Source of the DNA: Clytia hemisphaerica
Lineage: Eukaryota; Cnidaria; Hydrozoa; Leptothecata; Clytiidae
Reading direction: 5' to 3'
DNA: 64,000 nt
Assembly: GCA_902728285.1 (NCBI GenBank)
Contig: CACVBU010000614.1
Span: forward strand, 385,098 to 449,097
The translations under genes were made by a program, and so were the position numbers. The notes under the pieces are model-generated. The model was not told where the DNA came from, made no database searches, and was given only the letters and a program-made list of their open reading frames with translations. Of this stretch, positions 1-10,164 are shown one piece after another. The first letter of the stretch is position 1. Each line of letters starts with the position of its first letter.

Positions 1-1
1 A

Positions 2-82
2 CATCAACTGGCAGATGCATTGACCAAACAAAGAGCTGATACGAAAAAGCTTCTTGAGACCCTAAAAAAATCAAGCTGTTGA
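2..82 (+). pseudogene. C-terminal end of a Ty1/copia polyprotein (RNase H tail), cut by the window edge
   Basis: The first codons read H-Q-L-A-D-A-L-T-K and run to a TGA at 80-82. This matches the conserved Q-L-A-D-x-L-T-K block that closes the RNase H domain of copia polyproteins; the same block (S-Q-L-A-D-C-L-T-K) ends the intact copia frame at 39508-43893. The rest of the gene lies left of the window, so its integrity cannot be judged. A polypurine tract and an LTR-like stretch follow at once, as expected at the 3' end of such an element on the plus strand. Only 27 codons are visible; typing as copia rests on this motif and on the LTR context. Confidence 0.75.
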
Positions 83-170
83 TTCGATCAGATTTATGCA
101 CATATGCAAATACGACAAAACATTTTCGGTATCCACACAAACTTTGCAGCAGCCAAACCATACAACCAAT

Positions 171-189
171 GAAAGAAAGAGAGAGGAGA
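171..189 (+). other. Polypurine tract of the copia element
   Basis: An all-purine GA-rich run sits one base upstream of the TGTTAC start of the LTR. Retrotransposon reverse transcriptases prime plus-strand DNA at such tracts. Confidence 0.6.
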
Positions 190-190
190 T

Positions 191-485
191 TGTTACTCTC
201 ATTATAGACACTAATGAAATACCAATTAAAGAGATAAAGTTAATAAATGGAATCGGCGTGGAAGACAGATCCTGTGATATTTATGTTATGTTGATGTGGA
301 TGCTGTGTCTGACAGATCCAATCACAATTGTTTTATATAGACTGTTCCTGTTGATATTTCTTACTGTTGTCATATCTTCTGATTGGCGTTATTGCAGTAC
401 GCATTCCAGTGGCTTGCATGATCTTCAATTTATCTCTTGGAGAAGAACGCTGATATCTGGTGAGTCAATTATTTATTATTTAACA
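191..485 (+). repeat. 3' LTR of the truncated copia element
   Basis: About 295 bp beginning TGTTA and ending TAACA, the inverted ends usual for LTRs. It is preceded by a polypurine tract and lies about 110 bp after the pol stop codon. The 5' LTR is outside the window, so the ends are inferred from the terminal motif and tract alone. A reading frame of 156 codons crosses it but starts before and ends after the LTR, so it is not a gene. Confidence 0.55.
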
Positions 486-489
486 AAAA

Positions 490-2309
490 GCAACAAAGGA
501 GGTTGTAGGCTTGCGAAAAAGAAAACCTGTCGATGGCCTATCGAAGGATACCGTACAATTATGTGAAAAAAGGAGAAAACTACGAAAAGACATGCTATCG
601 TCTCCTAACTGTGAAGATGTGAGGAAAAAGTGAAATCAACAAACTTGTAAAAATGGAAGTCCGCAAAGCTAAGAAAGAGATGGAAACAAGATAAAACAAC
701 TTGAAGATGATTTTCAGTAAAAGAGTTCTCACAGCCTTTTCAAATCCGTTCGCGGGCTTGAAGGCAAACCAAGAAAAAATGTCCCTGCCCTAAAAGGTGC
801 AAACGGGAAAAAGACCACAGACCCAGCCAAAGTCCTTGAATTGGGAGGTCGTCAGTATTCCGACCTTTTCTAGTCCGACAGTAAAAATGCCCGAAGTTGG
901 ATTTTACGAATGTGTACCAGTACTCCGACAACGAGTGAAAAAAAACATAAAACAAAATATGAATCGCCGAAGAGGAGGCACATCTTTTATAAGCAACCAC
1001 GTGCTTATAAAAATCCAAAGTTCCGACTTTGAGGTTGGGCCCCTAAATCCGACTTTTCTTAAATTTTGGGCTAGAATTAAAGTTTGTGATTTACAACCCT
1101 TATAGCATAATTTTGAACATGGGACCAAAAAGGGACCCTTAAAGGCAGTGCATTCTTTTTGCTATAAATTATCTTTACGCGAATTTGATTGGTCCTTTAT
1201 TTCTAATTATGTTAAAATGCTGCCAAAATAAACTTTTATTAATATTATCTCAGTGAAAAACCTTTATTCAACATTCGACACTCTAAAATCTTTCGTTTTC
1301 GGACAAAAGTGACCTCGGAAAAAAAGAGATCTAAATTGTAAATTTATTTTATAGATTCGGACTATTTTACTGTCAGACTAGACAGTGTCGGACTAGTGAC
1401 ATGCACCCCTTGAAATTTGGGAAAAGCACTTCAAAAACCATTTGAACACGGAATTTCCCAGAAACGAACAGACGCTAGAAAAGATCGAAACTCACCATCC
1501 TGTTCTTACCGAGGAAGACAATTCCACAATATTGAAAGAGGATATTAAAAAAGCTATCGCCTCCCTTTAATGCTCCTGGATCTGACAGCATCACACCAGA
1601 AGTGCTGAAAGCAGGTGGAAACACGATCGTTGGTGCGCTCAAGATTATCGTCGATCTTGGATTCAGTAGATACTCCATCTCACTTTGCTAAGATGATTGT
1701 TACCCCGATCTTCAAGAAAGGTGACAAGGAAAATCCAGAAAACTACCGAGCTATTAACATATTCAAGCAAAAATGGAGGAAATTACAAGCGATAGGCAGT
1801 ACGTTTTTAGACCTAACAGAGGGATAACAGATGCGATATTCGTTGTCCTGAAATTGATGCAAAAATCCAAAGAGAAAAACATTAATCTTCATTACCACTT
1901 CATCGACTTCAAAAGTGCATTTGACACCGTATGGAGAGAGGCTCTGTGGAAAAAAATGAAGCGAATCGTAGTAGGTGTGAGACAGGGATGCTTGCTATCA
2001 CCAACGCTGTTCAACTTATTCCTGGAGTTCGTGATGGATGAGTTCCAAGAACTACAAGAGGCGACAATCTTTAACAATGGCTTGTGTATTGATGTTCGCT
2101 ACGCAGATGATACCCACCTTGATAGCAGCTGTCTTTGAGAAACTCCACGAATCAACTACAGGACGACTGTTTGAAATACGGCATGAAAATCATAATGCTA
2201 CAAAATGCAAAGCCATCACAGCCAGCCCTCAGCCAATTGTAATCGACAATAAAAATGTTGACACTGAACTGTTCAAGACTTCATTTTCCTTGGATCAAAT
2301 GAAAAGTAA
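490..2309 (+). pseudogene. Decayed LINE (non-LTR retrotransposon) reverse transcriptase, N-terminal and central parts
   Basis: Several frames carry fragments of one non-LTR reverse transcriptase. At 508-840 there is a basic linker region (R-K-R-K-P-V-D-G). At about 1405-1450 comes a W-E-K-H-F motif, then P-G-S-D-S-I-T-P-E-V-L-K-A-G-G near 1567-1617. RT core blocks follow: F-I-D-F-K-S-A-F-D-T-V-W (about 1900-1935), G-V-R-Q-G-C-L-L-S-P (about 1973-2003) and Y-A-D-D (about 2100-2111), ending at an F-L-G-S block near 2290. Frameshifts and stops split it, a TIR element interrupts it at 851-1400, and the endonuclease domain is missing. The C-terminal part resumes at about 4120. The clade is not assigned. 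The element is dead; the Y-A-D-D catalytic motif itself is still readable. Confidence 0.8.
851..1400. mobile_element. TIR element (MITE-like) inserted in the LINE
   Basis: The ends are inverted copies: GTCAGTATTCCGACC at the left and the complement of GTCACTAGTCCGACA at the right, with about 35 bp of imperfect arm including AGTCCGACAGTAAAA. LINE coding sequence is found on both sides. No transposase frame and no clear TSD are seen. Confidence 0.6.
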
Positions 2310-2559
2310 CGAAGGAACGATGGGGAAAAAGCTGAAAATGGTGGCCCTGAGGTTGTAAATTTCTACGCCAGAGCCAATGGTTCCGGTGATTTTGAGAGAA
2401 CATAACGACTCTGGTTAATCTATTCAAGAATTTTGGAAATCTGATGATTGTACAGCAGGATCTGATGGTTCTGGTGAATATGACTGTGGAGATAATAAAT
2501 CCAATCGTTTTTATTGTAAATTGGTGTTTGTGAATAAACTGAAAGATTTGACGGCTTTG

Positions 2560-3056
2560 GTGAATCAATGGTGTTGGTCAATGCAATGATGGAATCGATT
2601 GGTGCTGGTCAATGCAATGATGAAATAAATGGTGCTGGTCTATGTAATGATGGAATTAGTGGTGATGGTCAATGCAGTGATGGAATCAATGGTGCTGGTC
2701 AATGCAATGATGGAATCAATGGTGCTGGTCAATACAATGATGGAATCAATAGTGCTGGTCAATGCAATGATGGAATCAACTGTGCTGGTCAATACAATGA
2801 TGAAATCAATAGTGCTGGTCAATGCAATGATGGAATCGATGGTGCTGGTCAATGCAATGATGGAATCAATGGTGCTGGTCAATGCAATGATGGAATCAAT
2901 GGTGCTGGTCAATGCAATGATGGAATCAATGGTGCTGGTCAATGCAATGATGGAATCAATGGTGCTGGTCAATGTAATGATGGAAACAATGGTGCTGGTC
3001 AATGCAATAATGGAATCAATGGTTCTGGTGAATTCAATGGTGGAGTCGATGGTGGT
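2560..3056. repeat. 30-bp minisatellite, left arm (about 16 copies)
   Basis: Tandem copies of a 30-bp unit containing GGTGCTGGTCAATGCAATGA. The unit length is a multiple of three and free of stops in several frames, so long repetitive open frames appear on both strands; they are by-products of the repeat. Confidence 0.95.
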
Positions 3057-3069
3057 GTACTGGTGGATT

Positions 3070-3515
3070 AAATGCTGCACTCACCAATGGTACTGTTGTG
3101 CAGGTGAACGCAAGTTAGGGATTGTGCATTTTTTGTAAGCATCATCTTTATAAGAAATCCATCAATATTCAAGGGGCATTGACTCTCTGCAATTGGCTCA
3201 TTCAAAGCAACTTGTGCAAAATGTGAGCATATTTATTTTTCTTATAAGCATCATTTTTATAAGAATACAATCCATAACTTTTGATTCAAGGGGTATTGAC
3301 TTTCGGCGATTGGTTCATTCAAAGCAAGTTAGGGATTGTGCAAAATGTGAGCATATTTATTCTTCTTATAAGCATGACCTTTATAAGAATACAATCGATA
3401 GCTTTTAATTCAAGGGGTATTGACTTTCAGCGATTGGTTCATTTAAAGCAACTTAGGGATTGTGCAAAATGTGAGCATATTTATTTTTCTTATAAAGATG
3501 ATGCATTCATTACAT
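3070..3515. repeat. Central tandem repeat of the foldback element (about 115 bp, 3 copies)
   Basis: Three imperfect direct copies carry TTGTGCAAAATGTGAGCATA followed by a TTTATTTTTCTTATAAG-like stretch, near 3215, 3335 and 3460. They fill the loop between the two inverted arms. Confidence 0.8.
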
Positions 3516-3519
3516 CCAC

Positions 3520-3765
3520 CAGCACTATTAATTCTATCATTGTATTGATAAGCACCGTTGATTCCATCATTGCATTGACCAGCACAATTGATTCCATCAT
3601 TGCATTGACTAGCAACATTGATTCCGTCATTGCATTGACCAGCACCATTGATTCCATCATTGCATTGACCAGAACCATTGATTCCTTCATTGTATTGACC
3701 AGCACCATTGATTCCATCACTGCATTGACCATTACCACTGATTCCATCATTACATTTGATTCACT
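3520..3765. repeat. 30-bp minisatellite, right arm, inverted (about 8 copies)
   Basis: Reverse complement of the 2560-3056 unit (CATTGACCAGCACCATTGAT). It has about half as many copies as the left arm, so the arms have gained or lost units independently. Confidence 0.9.
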
Positions 3766-4002
3766 AAAGCCCTCAAATCTTTCAGTTTATTCAGAAACAC
3801 CAGTTTACAATAAAAACGATTGGATTTATTATCTCCACAGTCATATTCACCAGAACGATCAGATCCTGCTGTACAATCATCAGATTTCCAAAATTCTTGA
3901 ATAGATTAACCAGAGTCGTTAGGTTCTCTCAAAACCACCGGAACCAATTTACAAATTTTGATAGTTCGACACCTCAGGGCCACCATTTTCAGCTTTTTCC
4001 CC

Positions 4003-4115
4003 ATCGTTACTTCATTACTTTTTCGTTACCCCTCGTTACTTGCGTTACTTCATCGTTACCGACCGTTACTTCATCGTTACCTGTGGTTACCTACCGTTAC
4101 CTACCGTTACCACTT
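4003..4115. repeat. CGTTAC-type short repeat at the right edge of the foldback element
   Basis: Many copies of CGTTACY at irregular spacing (CGTTACTTCAT, CGTTACCGAC, CGTTACCTAC). The left edge holds only one or two copies of the complement, so the array is asymmetric. Confidence 0.75.
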
Positions 4116-4119
4116 TTAG

Positions 4120-4550
4120 TAACAACGCTCAAATACTCTCAAAATTCGACTGTACAGAGCTCTCATTCTCCCAATCGCAATATACGGCGCGGAAACCTGG
4201 TCTCTAACAAAGCTTGATGAAAACAAGCTCTCAGAGTATTTGAAAACAATCGTATTCGCTCCATACTAGGGATTAGACTCCAAGGATATCACTCAAACGG
4301 CTACGTAAGAGAGCAAAGCTCAAAATGCCGATTGTCTATATGATAAAAAAGAGACGCTTGTCTTGGTTTGGGCATGTAGCAAGACTGCCCGAGGAAAGTC
4401 TAGCCAAAATGTTTGAAAATGACGTTGCAAGATAAAATCAGGGAAGACACAGGTCTTCCATTAGCAACGGCAAAACGATACGTATGTGATAGAACCAGAT
4501 GGCTAGAGAAAGTACACAAGTGGGCGAAGCCTCAACCAGAGGTGTGCTGA
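4120..4550 (+). pseudogene. Decayed LINE, C-terminal part of the RT protein
   Basis: The frame reads I-Y-G-A-E-T-W-S-L-T-K near 4177-4210 and, after a frameshift, R-R-L-S-W-F-G-H-V-A-R-L-P near 4349-4390. Both are well-known C-terminal motifs of many animal LINE proteins, downstream of the RT core. The frame ends at TGA 4549-4551. It is most simply the tail of the LINE begun at 490, displaced by the foldback element. Stops and shifts show that it is not functional. Confidence 0.75.
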
Positions 4551-4559
4551 TAAATCAAG

Positions 4560-5835
4560 AAAGTCAAAATCAAGGATTAGCAGAAAACTACCGCCCTGTT
4601 GCTCTACATCACATGTAACCAAAATTTTTGAAAAAGATCGTAAGAAAAAACATACAAGACCACCTGGAAAGAAACAATCTATATAATACTAACCAACACG
4701 GATTTAGGTCAGGAAGGTCCTGCCTTAGCCAATTACTTGCCCACACTGAACGATTGATTCATCATATCGAAAATGGCGACAAAGTAGATGTTATCTAACT
4801 TGATTTTTCTTGGAAAGTTGATCTTCAAATTAGTTTTCAAGGTTGTTTGGCTCAAATTTTCTCATCTATGGCTCAAACTTTCTCATCTATGGCTCAAATT
4901 TTAGGCAATTCTCATAGTTTTTGAAAATGTTAATTTTATTAAAAAGCGCCGGGTTATTTTTTCATAAATCCCTTTAGAAGTTTTGCGGCGTATTTTTTTG
5001 CTTGCGAGTTAAGTAAATGATATAGCCCTTTTGCAGCATTAATCTTCGATACACATTTTGGCGGGACGCTAGTGTAGTGTTACTAACTGATGGGAAAAAT
5101 AAAGAGCTGAAACCAAATTCAGTTTATTATTCTGATACCCACAGAATAAATTGAAACCAAAAACCAAGTCAAAGACCTTGGAGTCACTTTGGATGTGGAT
5201 ATGAGCTACAGTCAACATATCTAAAATCAAATCAGCAACGTCAAAGCGATTAGCTCATGGATATTCCAAACCTTCAAGACACCGGACACTGATGTAATGC
5301 TAACCCTTTGAAAGTCACTTGCTATTCTGTACCTTGACTACTGCTCCCAGCTATGGTCTCCGTCAAAGCAATGCCTCACCCAACAATTGGAGCTGCTGCA
5401 AAAATCATTCTTGAACGGGATTTCCTCGTTGAACCACTTGAATTATTGGGAAAATTGAGTCAACTGAAAATTTACAGTCTTGAAAGAAGAAGAGAAAGGT
5501 ACAGAATCTACACAGTGCATACTAGAAGATATCACCCCAAACTTCAACTACAGTAATGATGCAGGCGGCGTGCATTCCTACACAAACCAGAGAGGGTATA
5601 AAATGTAATCTAAAAGCTGTTAATGTCAAGCATAAAAATATCTGGAGGGATTGTCTCTCACAGGAAGGACTAAGACTTTTTAATGCTCTGCCAAAATCTC
5701 TTCGAAACCTCACAAAATGTACCAAAAAAACTTTTAAACAACATCTTCCAATTCCTCTATACACTGCCAGACGAACCATCACTGCTTCCTAATTATTTAA
5801 ACTTCAGGAGAGCTAAATTTGAATTGAATTGAATA
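4560..5835 (+). pseudogene. Second LINE (CR1-like), internally deleted and decayed
   Basis: This begins with an E-N-Y-R-P-V-A-L block, then F-E-K-I/K-K-I-V-R-K-N, then N-Q-H-G-F-R-S-G-R-S-C near 4695-4728, typical of CR1/Jockey-group reverse transcriptases. After V-D-V-I the RT core is missing. From about 5160 the C-terminal part returns in pieces (K-D-L-G-V-T-L-D, L-D-Y-C-S-Q-L-W-S-P, Y-S-L-E-R-R-R-E-R-Y), running to about 5790. It ends in an A-rich GAATTGAATTGAAT tail at about 5821-5834, as expected of a LINE 3' end. Several in-frame stops and shifts are present. The clade call comes from motif resemblance only. Confidence 0.7.
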
Positions 5836-5863
5836 TATTTTTGCTGCAACACAGCAGGATAAC

Positions 5864-5871
5864 CGCACGCA

Positions 5872-5903
<32 letters not shown>

Positions 5904-5905
5904 CA
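5864..5905. repeat. (GCAC)n/(CA)n microsatellite
   Basis: About five GCAC units passing into a pure CA run. It lies between the 3' ends of two LINE fragments that face each other. Confidence 0.95.
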
Positions 5906-5921
5906 TAAAGATTATTCGTCT

Positions 5922-6350
5922 TCAGCTTTGTATTTGTCTAAATAGAATTTTGTAGCTAAAGATTTTATATAGTTCATCAGTATCAAGGTTGTGAAAATCA
6001 GTGTCAGGATGATTTATTAGTAACTCATTCCATTGTTTTGACGAAAGGCGATAGAAAGAGATAAGTCCAAAATTTGTGGTTTTGACCGTTGAAAGTTTTA
6101 GTAGTTTAATAGCTTTGCCCCTGGTGCCAGTTTTGTGATCAATTTCATCAAAATTAAGTGTTGATAGGACATCAGGTGGAAGATTACCCTGGAGGTATTT
6201 TTGAATAATAAGATATTCATTACTTTCACATGATCAAAGGTTTTCAGTAATTTAAGCTCAGCAAACAGGGGAGTGGCAGAAGTTCTTGTGACAGTATTGT
6301 CACAGTCCCCAGAGTTGACATAGCAAAGCTGATTCCAACAGTGTATTAAT
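5922..6350 (-). pseudogene. LINE C-terminal fragment on the minus strand
   Basis: On the minus strand a clean frame ends at a stop at 5922-5924 and extends up to about 6233, with a shifted continuation to about 6350. It reads N-L-P-P-D-V-L-S, then T-T-N-F-G-L-I-S-F-Y-R and Q-W-N-E-L-L. This resembles the end of CR1/L2-type LINE proteins, where a T-x-x-F-G-L-x-S-F block precedes W-N-x-L. The RT core is absent, as expected of a 5'-truncated copy. It faces the LINE at 4560-5835 tail to tail. Confidence 0.5.
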
Positions 6351-6538
6351 AATGGTCAATCATTGGATTCCCCGAATTGGGTGAGTACCATAAAGTACAA
6401 AATCAAAAACGAAGTAAAACAAAGTAAGAGAGTTTTAGAAATAATAAAACCGTTCTGTAAATTACTATTATGCATTATGTTTTATGCATTTTGTACCTGC
6501 CGAATTCAAATCTGATTTGAATTCAAAAAATTGATACT

Positions 6539-6752
6539 GTTGACTGCTCTAACTTGGGACTATCTGACAAAACATGGGACAGCAATTCGGCCACCATTTC
6601 ACTGAGCTTCCAAAGGCATTTGATTTGAGCTAAGGAATGGCGTATTTAAAAATACACAATTTCTCTTTCAATTTTACAGTAAGTGAAAATACAGACCAGA
6701 TGTACAACAGTCCCATGTTTTGACCAATCGTCCCAAGTTAGAGCAGTTGACG
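6539..6752. repeat. Short inverted-repeat element (about 214 bp)
   Basis: TGACTGCTCTAACTTGGGAC at the left is matched in reverse complement at 6730-6751, and ACAAAACATGGGAC is matched by GTCCCATGTTTTG further in. This looks like a small MITE; no TSD could be set. Confidence 0.6.
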
Positions 6753-6944
6753 GTAACATTTTTAGCTGTTGGCTAGGTCTAGGACAATAAAACAATAGGA
6801 TATAATGATGGTGAAGGGAAATAATAAATAAATCATTTATAATACAGTTATTCTTTTTTATCACAGAGATTTTCAAAGAAGGCCTCATTTTAGAAATTTT
6901 GTGCACATTTTAAGGAGCACTCTATTCCAGACCCAATCAATCGA

Positions 6945-7726
6945 ACTTGTCGAACCAATCGAACAATCGAACAATTCGAACTCCATTGAACGATTTTAAA
7001 GTTTGATTTAAAAAATTAATCAACCTCTAAGATTTTTTTAAAAGATTGTTAACGTGTTCAATTAAGTTTGATCAATGGGTTTCGATCAGTTTGACAAACC
7101 AATTTAGTTTGACAAGTTTGTGCTGCTCCGCCACCGTAAATTAGCTTCTTTTCATTCAAAGCCAAATTCGGAATGTAAATCAGGAAATTACTTCTGATAA
7201 TGGATTACACACTTTTCCTGCAGTTTGTTGGGGCGTAGTATTCCACCACTCGGCCGCACGCGAAATCACAAGATTAGATAGAGGGGCTACAGACTTTATT
7301 CCGGATAGACAAATATCCGGGTACAATAAACGTCAAGCTGTTAAGTCCGGGAACTGTCGAAATGGCAATCGCGTGCCAGGACAAAGTTTTTGCAAGCGAG
7401 GGAAGGTATGAGGATTTAATATCATTGAACTTTTTACTGACCGAACTAATCAAACTGCTATTGCTTCAAAAATCAAGCTGGATTTTTTACAAGCTCTTAT
7501 TTGATTTGGTTGGTCGTTAAGATGTAATAAAAGAATCTTATTACTTTTTCTAAAGAACGCGTCATTCTATCACTTTAAATGACCAATTAGTGAAGTATCT
7601 TGTAAAAACTGCACAGCTCATCCCAAAATTGTGAATTTTCGATTAGGTTTGACTAATTTTTTTAATCGAACTTTAATCGTTCGATGGAGCTCGAATAGTT
7701 CGATTGTTCGATTGGTTCGACAAGTT
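6945..7726. mobile_element. Non-autonomous TIR element (about 780 bp)
   Basis: Inverted arms of about 80 bp begin AACTTGTCGAACCAATCGAA at the left and end with the complement at the right. The interior (about 7150-7420) is less AT-rich and has no recognised frame. No transposase is seen. Confidence 0.7.
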
Positions 7727-7967
7727 GATATATTCCTTACTAATCTGTAATACTTATTCTATTTTCAGTCAGGGTCAATATAATATATACAAACACAAAT
7801 AAACCACCAATGGTCATATTATTCTTGGCGACAAAGATAAACCACATCAGAAAGTACACAGGACACCACAACAGACACAAGATCAATTGCATACAAGGTC
7901 AAGAATTCCAAGTGGTAACCTGTTCTCGTTTCTTACATTTGATCTCTCACCCAATACAGTGCGGTAA

Positions 7968-8151
7968 GTCAAGCTTATTAATACATTCAGCTTTCACCAA
8001 ACGGTGAACTACCAGCCCCACTGACTGGTCAGCTTGCTTCTAAAAGATTGACGGTATCCACACTCAAGGGTAAGTCAAACTACTCCTTCCTGTTTTATAG
8101 TACACTCAGCTTTCACCTAACGGTGAACTACCAGACCCGAGTGGCTGGTCT
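7968..8151 (+). repeat. Duplicated hairpin leader upstream of the gypsy-type gag frame
   Basis: Two direct copies about 134 bp apart of CAGCTTTCACC...CGGTGAACTACCAG. Each can fold as TTCACC/GGTGAA followed by CCAG/CTGG. They end just before the ATG at 8159, so they could be part of the element's leader. No LTR or primer-binding site was recognised here. Confidence 0.5.
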
Positions 8152-8158
8152 GTTAGTA

Positions 8159-10066
8159 ATGAGTTCTAATAACGCATCGCAACTATTTTTTGACCCTGAC
8201 TGCCATCCAGATGATACTCTTAAATCATTCCTGGAATTCACTCAAGACTACGAACTGCGCTATGCCGCAATGTACCCGGACCCTCCCAAAGTCTCATTGG
8301 ACTCTGCGCTCCAGAGATGGAAACTGGGAAACAACAATAGAAACCCCACAATGACGGAGTACGACGACCTGATTGAACAATGGAAAGCAAAGGATATGAT
8401 TGCCAAATTCTTAGGTATCTACTCATCAAGACGCCTTGTCAGTGACTGGACCATGGCTTTACCAAATGAGAAGGCTAGAAAAGATGCCACATGGACTCAA
8501 TTCAAAGACACCTTACAGGCATACTACAAACCTACTGAGAACCTGACACTGAAACACTTCCAGTTTAGGTCTCTTTGCCAAGAAAGAGGTGAAGCATTCA
8601 TTGCGTTCTGCAACAGAGTTGAAAAAGAGGCAAATCATTGTCAGTTTCAATGTATAAACCCGGATTGTACAGCCTTATCAACCGCGGTTCGAGACCAAGT
8701 AGTAATCGGGTTATCAAGCGAGGAAATCCGTGAAGAAGCCCTCAAAAACTCATGGGAACTCAGTTCACTTCGAAAAGAAGGAATGCGCCTTGAAAGTGCA
8801 GCTAAAAGTGCATCAGAAATTTCCGGCGAAGGGAAAGTTAATAAAGTATTAGGGAAATACTCCAGGAAAAACCAGAATCATAATAGAAGAAAGGAATCCC
8901 AACAATCAAACAAAGACAAACCCACAGCATGTTTCTTCTGTGGCTTAACAGGAAAAAGACAGGACATCATGACACATGCACGACAATGTCCTGCCAAGAC
9001 ATCCATTTGTAGTAACTGTAATAAAACGGGCCACTATGCAAAAGTATACAAAAGCGGGTCCAAAGAGAAAGCAATACATGAAATGCAAGAGGCATCATCC
9101 ATTGATGAAGAGAATGAGGTCTACAATGTCAATCTATTCAGGATCAACAATTTCAGCGAAAGCAACCAAGACGAAGACTTCCAAACACAAGTACTCATCA
9201 ACAACCACCTGGACACAGTGCTTGCAGACACTGGGGCAAGAATATCCGTATGCAGTCGCAACACAGCCAGCAAATGGAACATACTTGAGAGAATGAGCGA
9301 TACTACCCTCAAGATCAAGCCATATAAAAGCAAACCCATACCAGCAATAGGGATGAGCACATGTAGTGTGTCATTCGGGGATAGAACAGTCCCAGTGCAA
9401 TGGTATATCATTGAAGAACCGTGTGAGTCCATACTCTCCGGTCCAAAGGCAATGCAACTGGATATTGTCAAGTTTAACCACAGACCCGAGGTACTAGTCC
9501 CAATTAAAATGGTGGAGCTCAAAGACAACCCATTAAAAGAGAACTTACAAGAAATCATTGGATCAAAGTCGTCTGTTTTCAAAGGAATTGGTAAGTTAAA
9601 GAATTACGTTGTTAAGCTTCCTGCTGATCCATCGGTTAAGCCGATAGCGGAAGCCCCAAGACGAATTCCATACCACTTAAAAAGTCGTATTGAGGAGGCT
9701 ATTGCAGACATGAAATCCCAGGATGTAATTGAGGAGCTCCCTCCTGGACAACAAACCCCATGGATATCTAACATTGTCATTGCACCCAAGGATGACGGGA
9801 ACATACGGATCACACTTGATGCCAAAAATGTCAACAAAGCACTCCTATCATCAAACTTCCCAATCCCACGGCCGGAGGATATTAAAGCACAACTTTCAGG
9901 CAAAAAGATCTTTTCCAAAATAGATCTAAAATCAGCATTCTGGCAACTCGAAATAACGGAGGAAGCCAGAAACCTGACAGTGTTGATTGATCGGGTCTGG
10001 TCTATTCTCTCTTCACCTCCCCTACCTTTCCCCTTTGTTCTCTTCCCCCCGTATCTTCAGTCCTAA
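8159..10066 (+). CDS. Gypsy-type LTR retroelement Gag-protease-RT frame, 3'-truncated
   Basis: A frame of 635 codons from ATG 8159; an in-frame ATG at 8048 would add 37 residues that cover the hairpin leader, so 8159 is preferred. Residues 1-250 look like a capsid (Gag) region. A zinc-finger-like block (C258, C261, H273, C277) and a C-C-H-C knuckle follow, with C284, C287 and H292 present but Tyr297 replacing the last Cys. The aspartic protease motif is A-D-T-G-A (Asp357). The RT start includes P-R-R-I-P-Y at about 500 and K-I-D-L-K-S-A-F with the first catalytic Asp at 589. Homology stops near residue 607; the last 28 residues are proline-rich and foreign. The second RT aspartate pair, RNase H and integrase are absent, so it cannot move by itself. 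Nucleocapsid binds element RNA, protease cuts the polyprotein, and RT copies the RNA in virus-like particles. Confidence 0.85.
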   Translation: MSSNNASQLFFDPDCHPDDTLKSFLEFTQDYELRYAAMYPDPPKVSLDSALQRWKLGNNNRNPTMTEYDDLIEQWKAKDMIAKFLGIYSSRRLVSDWTMALPNEKARKDATWTQFKDTLQAYYKPTENLTLKHFQFRSLCQERGEAFIAFCNRVEKEANHCQFQCINPDCTALSTAVRDQVVIGLSSEEIREEALKNSWELSSLRKEGMRLESAAKSASEISGEGKVNKVLGKYSRKNQNHNRRKESQQSNKDKPTACFFCGLTGKRQDIMTHARQCPAKTSICSNCNKTGHYAKVYKSGSKEKAIHEMQEASSIDEENEVYNVNLFRINNFSESNQDEDFQTQVLINNHLDTVLADTGARISVCSRNTASKWNILERMSDTTLKIKPYKSKPIPAIGMSTCSVSFGDRTVPVQWYIIEEPCESILSGPKAMQLDIVKFNHRPEVLVPIKMVELKDNPLKENLQEIIGSKSSVFKGIGKLKNYVVKLPADPSVKPIAEAPRRIPYHLKSRIEEAIADMKSQDVIEELPPGQQTPWISNIVIAPKDDGNIRITLDAKNVNKALLSSNFPIPRPEDIKAQLSGKKIFSKIDLKSAFWQLEITEEARNLTVLIDRVWSILSSPPLPFPFVLFPPYLQS

Positions 10067-10164
10067 AATCTGTGGATCTAATTTTGAATTATTTTTGTCA
10101 ACACCTATCCAAATCTAGAATTCAAAGTTTGTAATCATTCAGAGTCTCTCTACTCACTAACCCT

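Larger units (their letters stand above)
2310..4115. mobile_element. Foldback-type element with minisatellite arms
   Basis: The stretch at about 2310-3056 is repeated in reverse complement at about 3520-4010. Both arms contain the same unique flank (for example GATGGGGAAAAAGCTGAAAA at the left and its complement near 3985-4005) and the same 30-bp tandem repeat. A roughly 450-bp centre (3070-3510) separates the arms. LINE RT sequence stops at the left edge and resumes beyond the right edge, although some LINE codons are missing between them. The structure is like Foldback elements, whose long inverted arms hold tandem repeats. No transposase frame is present, and no TSD could be fixed because of the GTTAC repeats at the right edge. 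Confidence 0.7.

Noticed and set aside
96..566. 156-codon plus-strand frame
   Set aside because: It spans the copia untranslated region, the LTR and the start of the next LINE, three unrelated sequences.
2568..3138. Long repetitive open frames (G-A-G-Q-C-N-D-G-I-N and two others) over the 30-bp minisatellite
   Set aside because: The unit is 30 bp and stop-free in several frames on both strands; the frames follow from the repeat and overlap each other.
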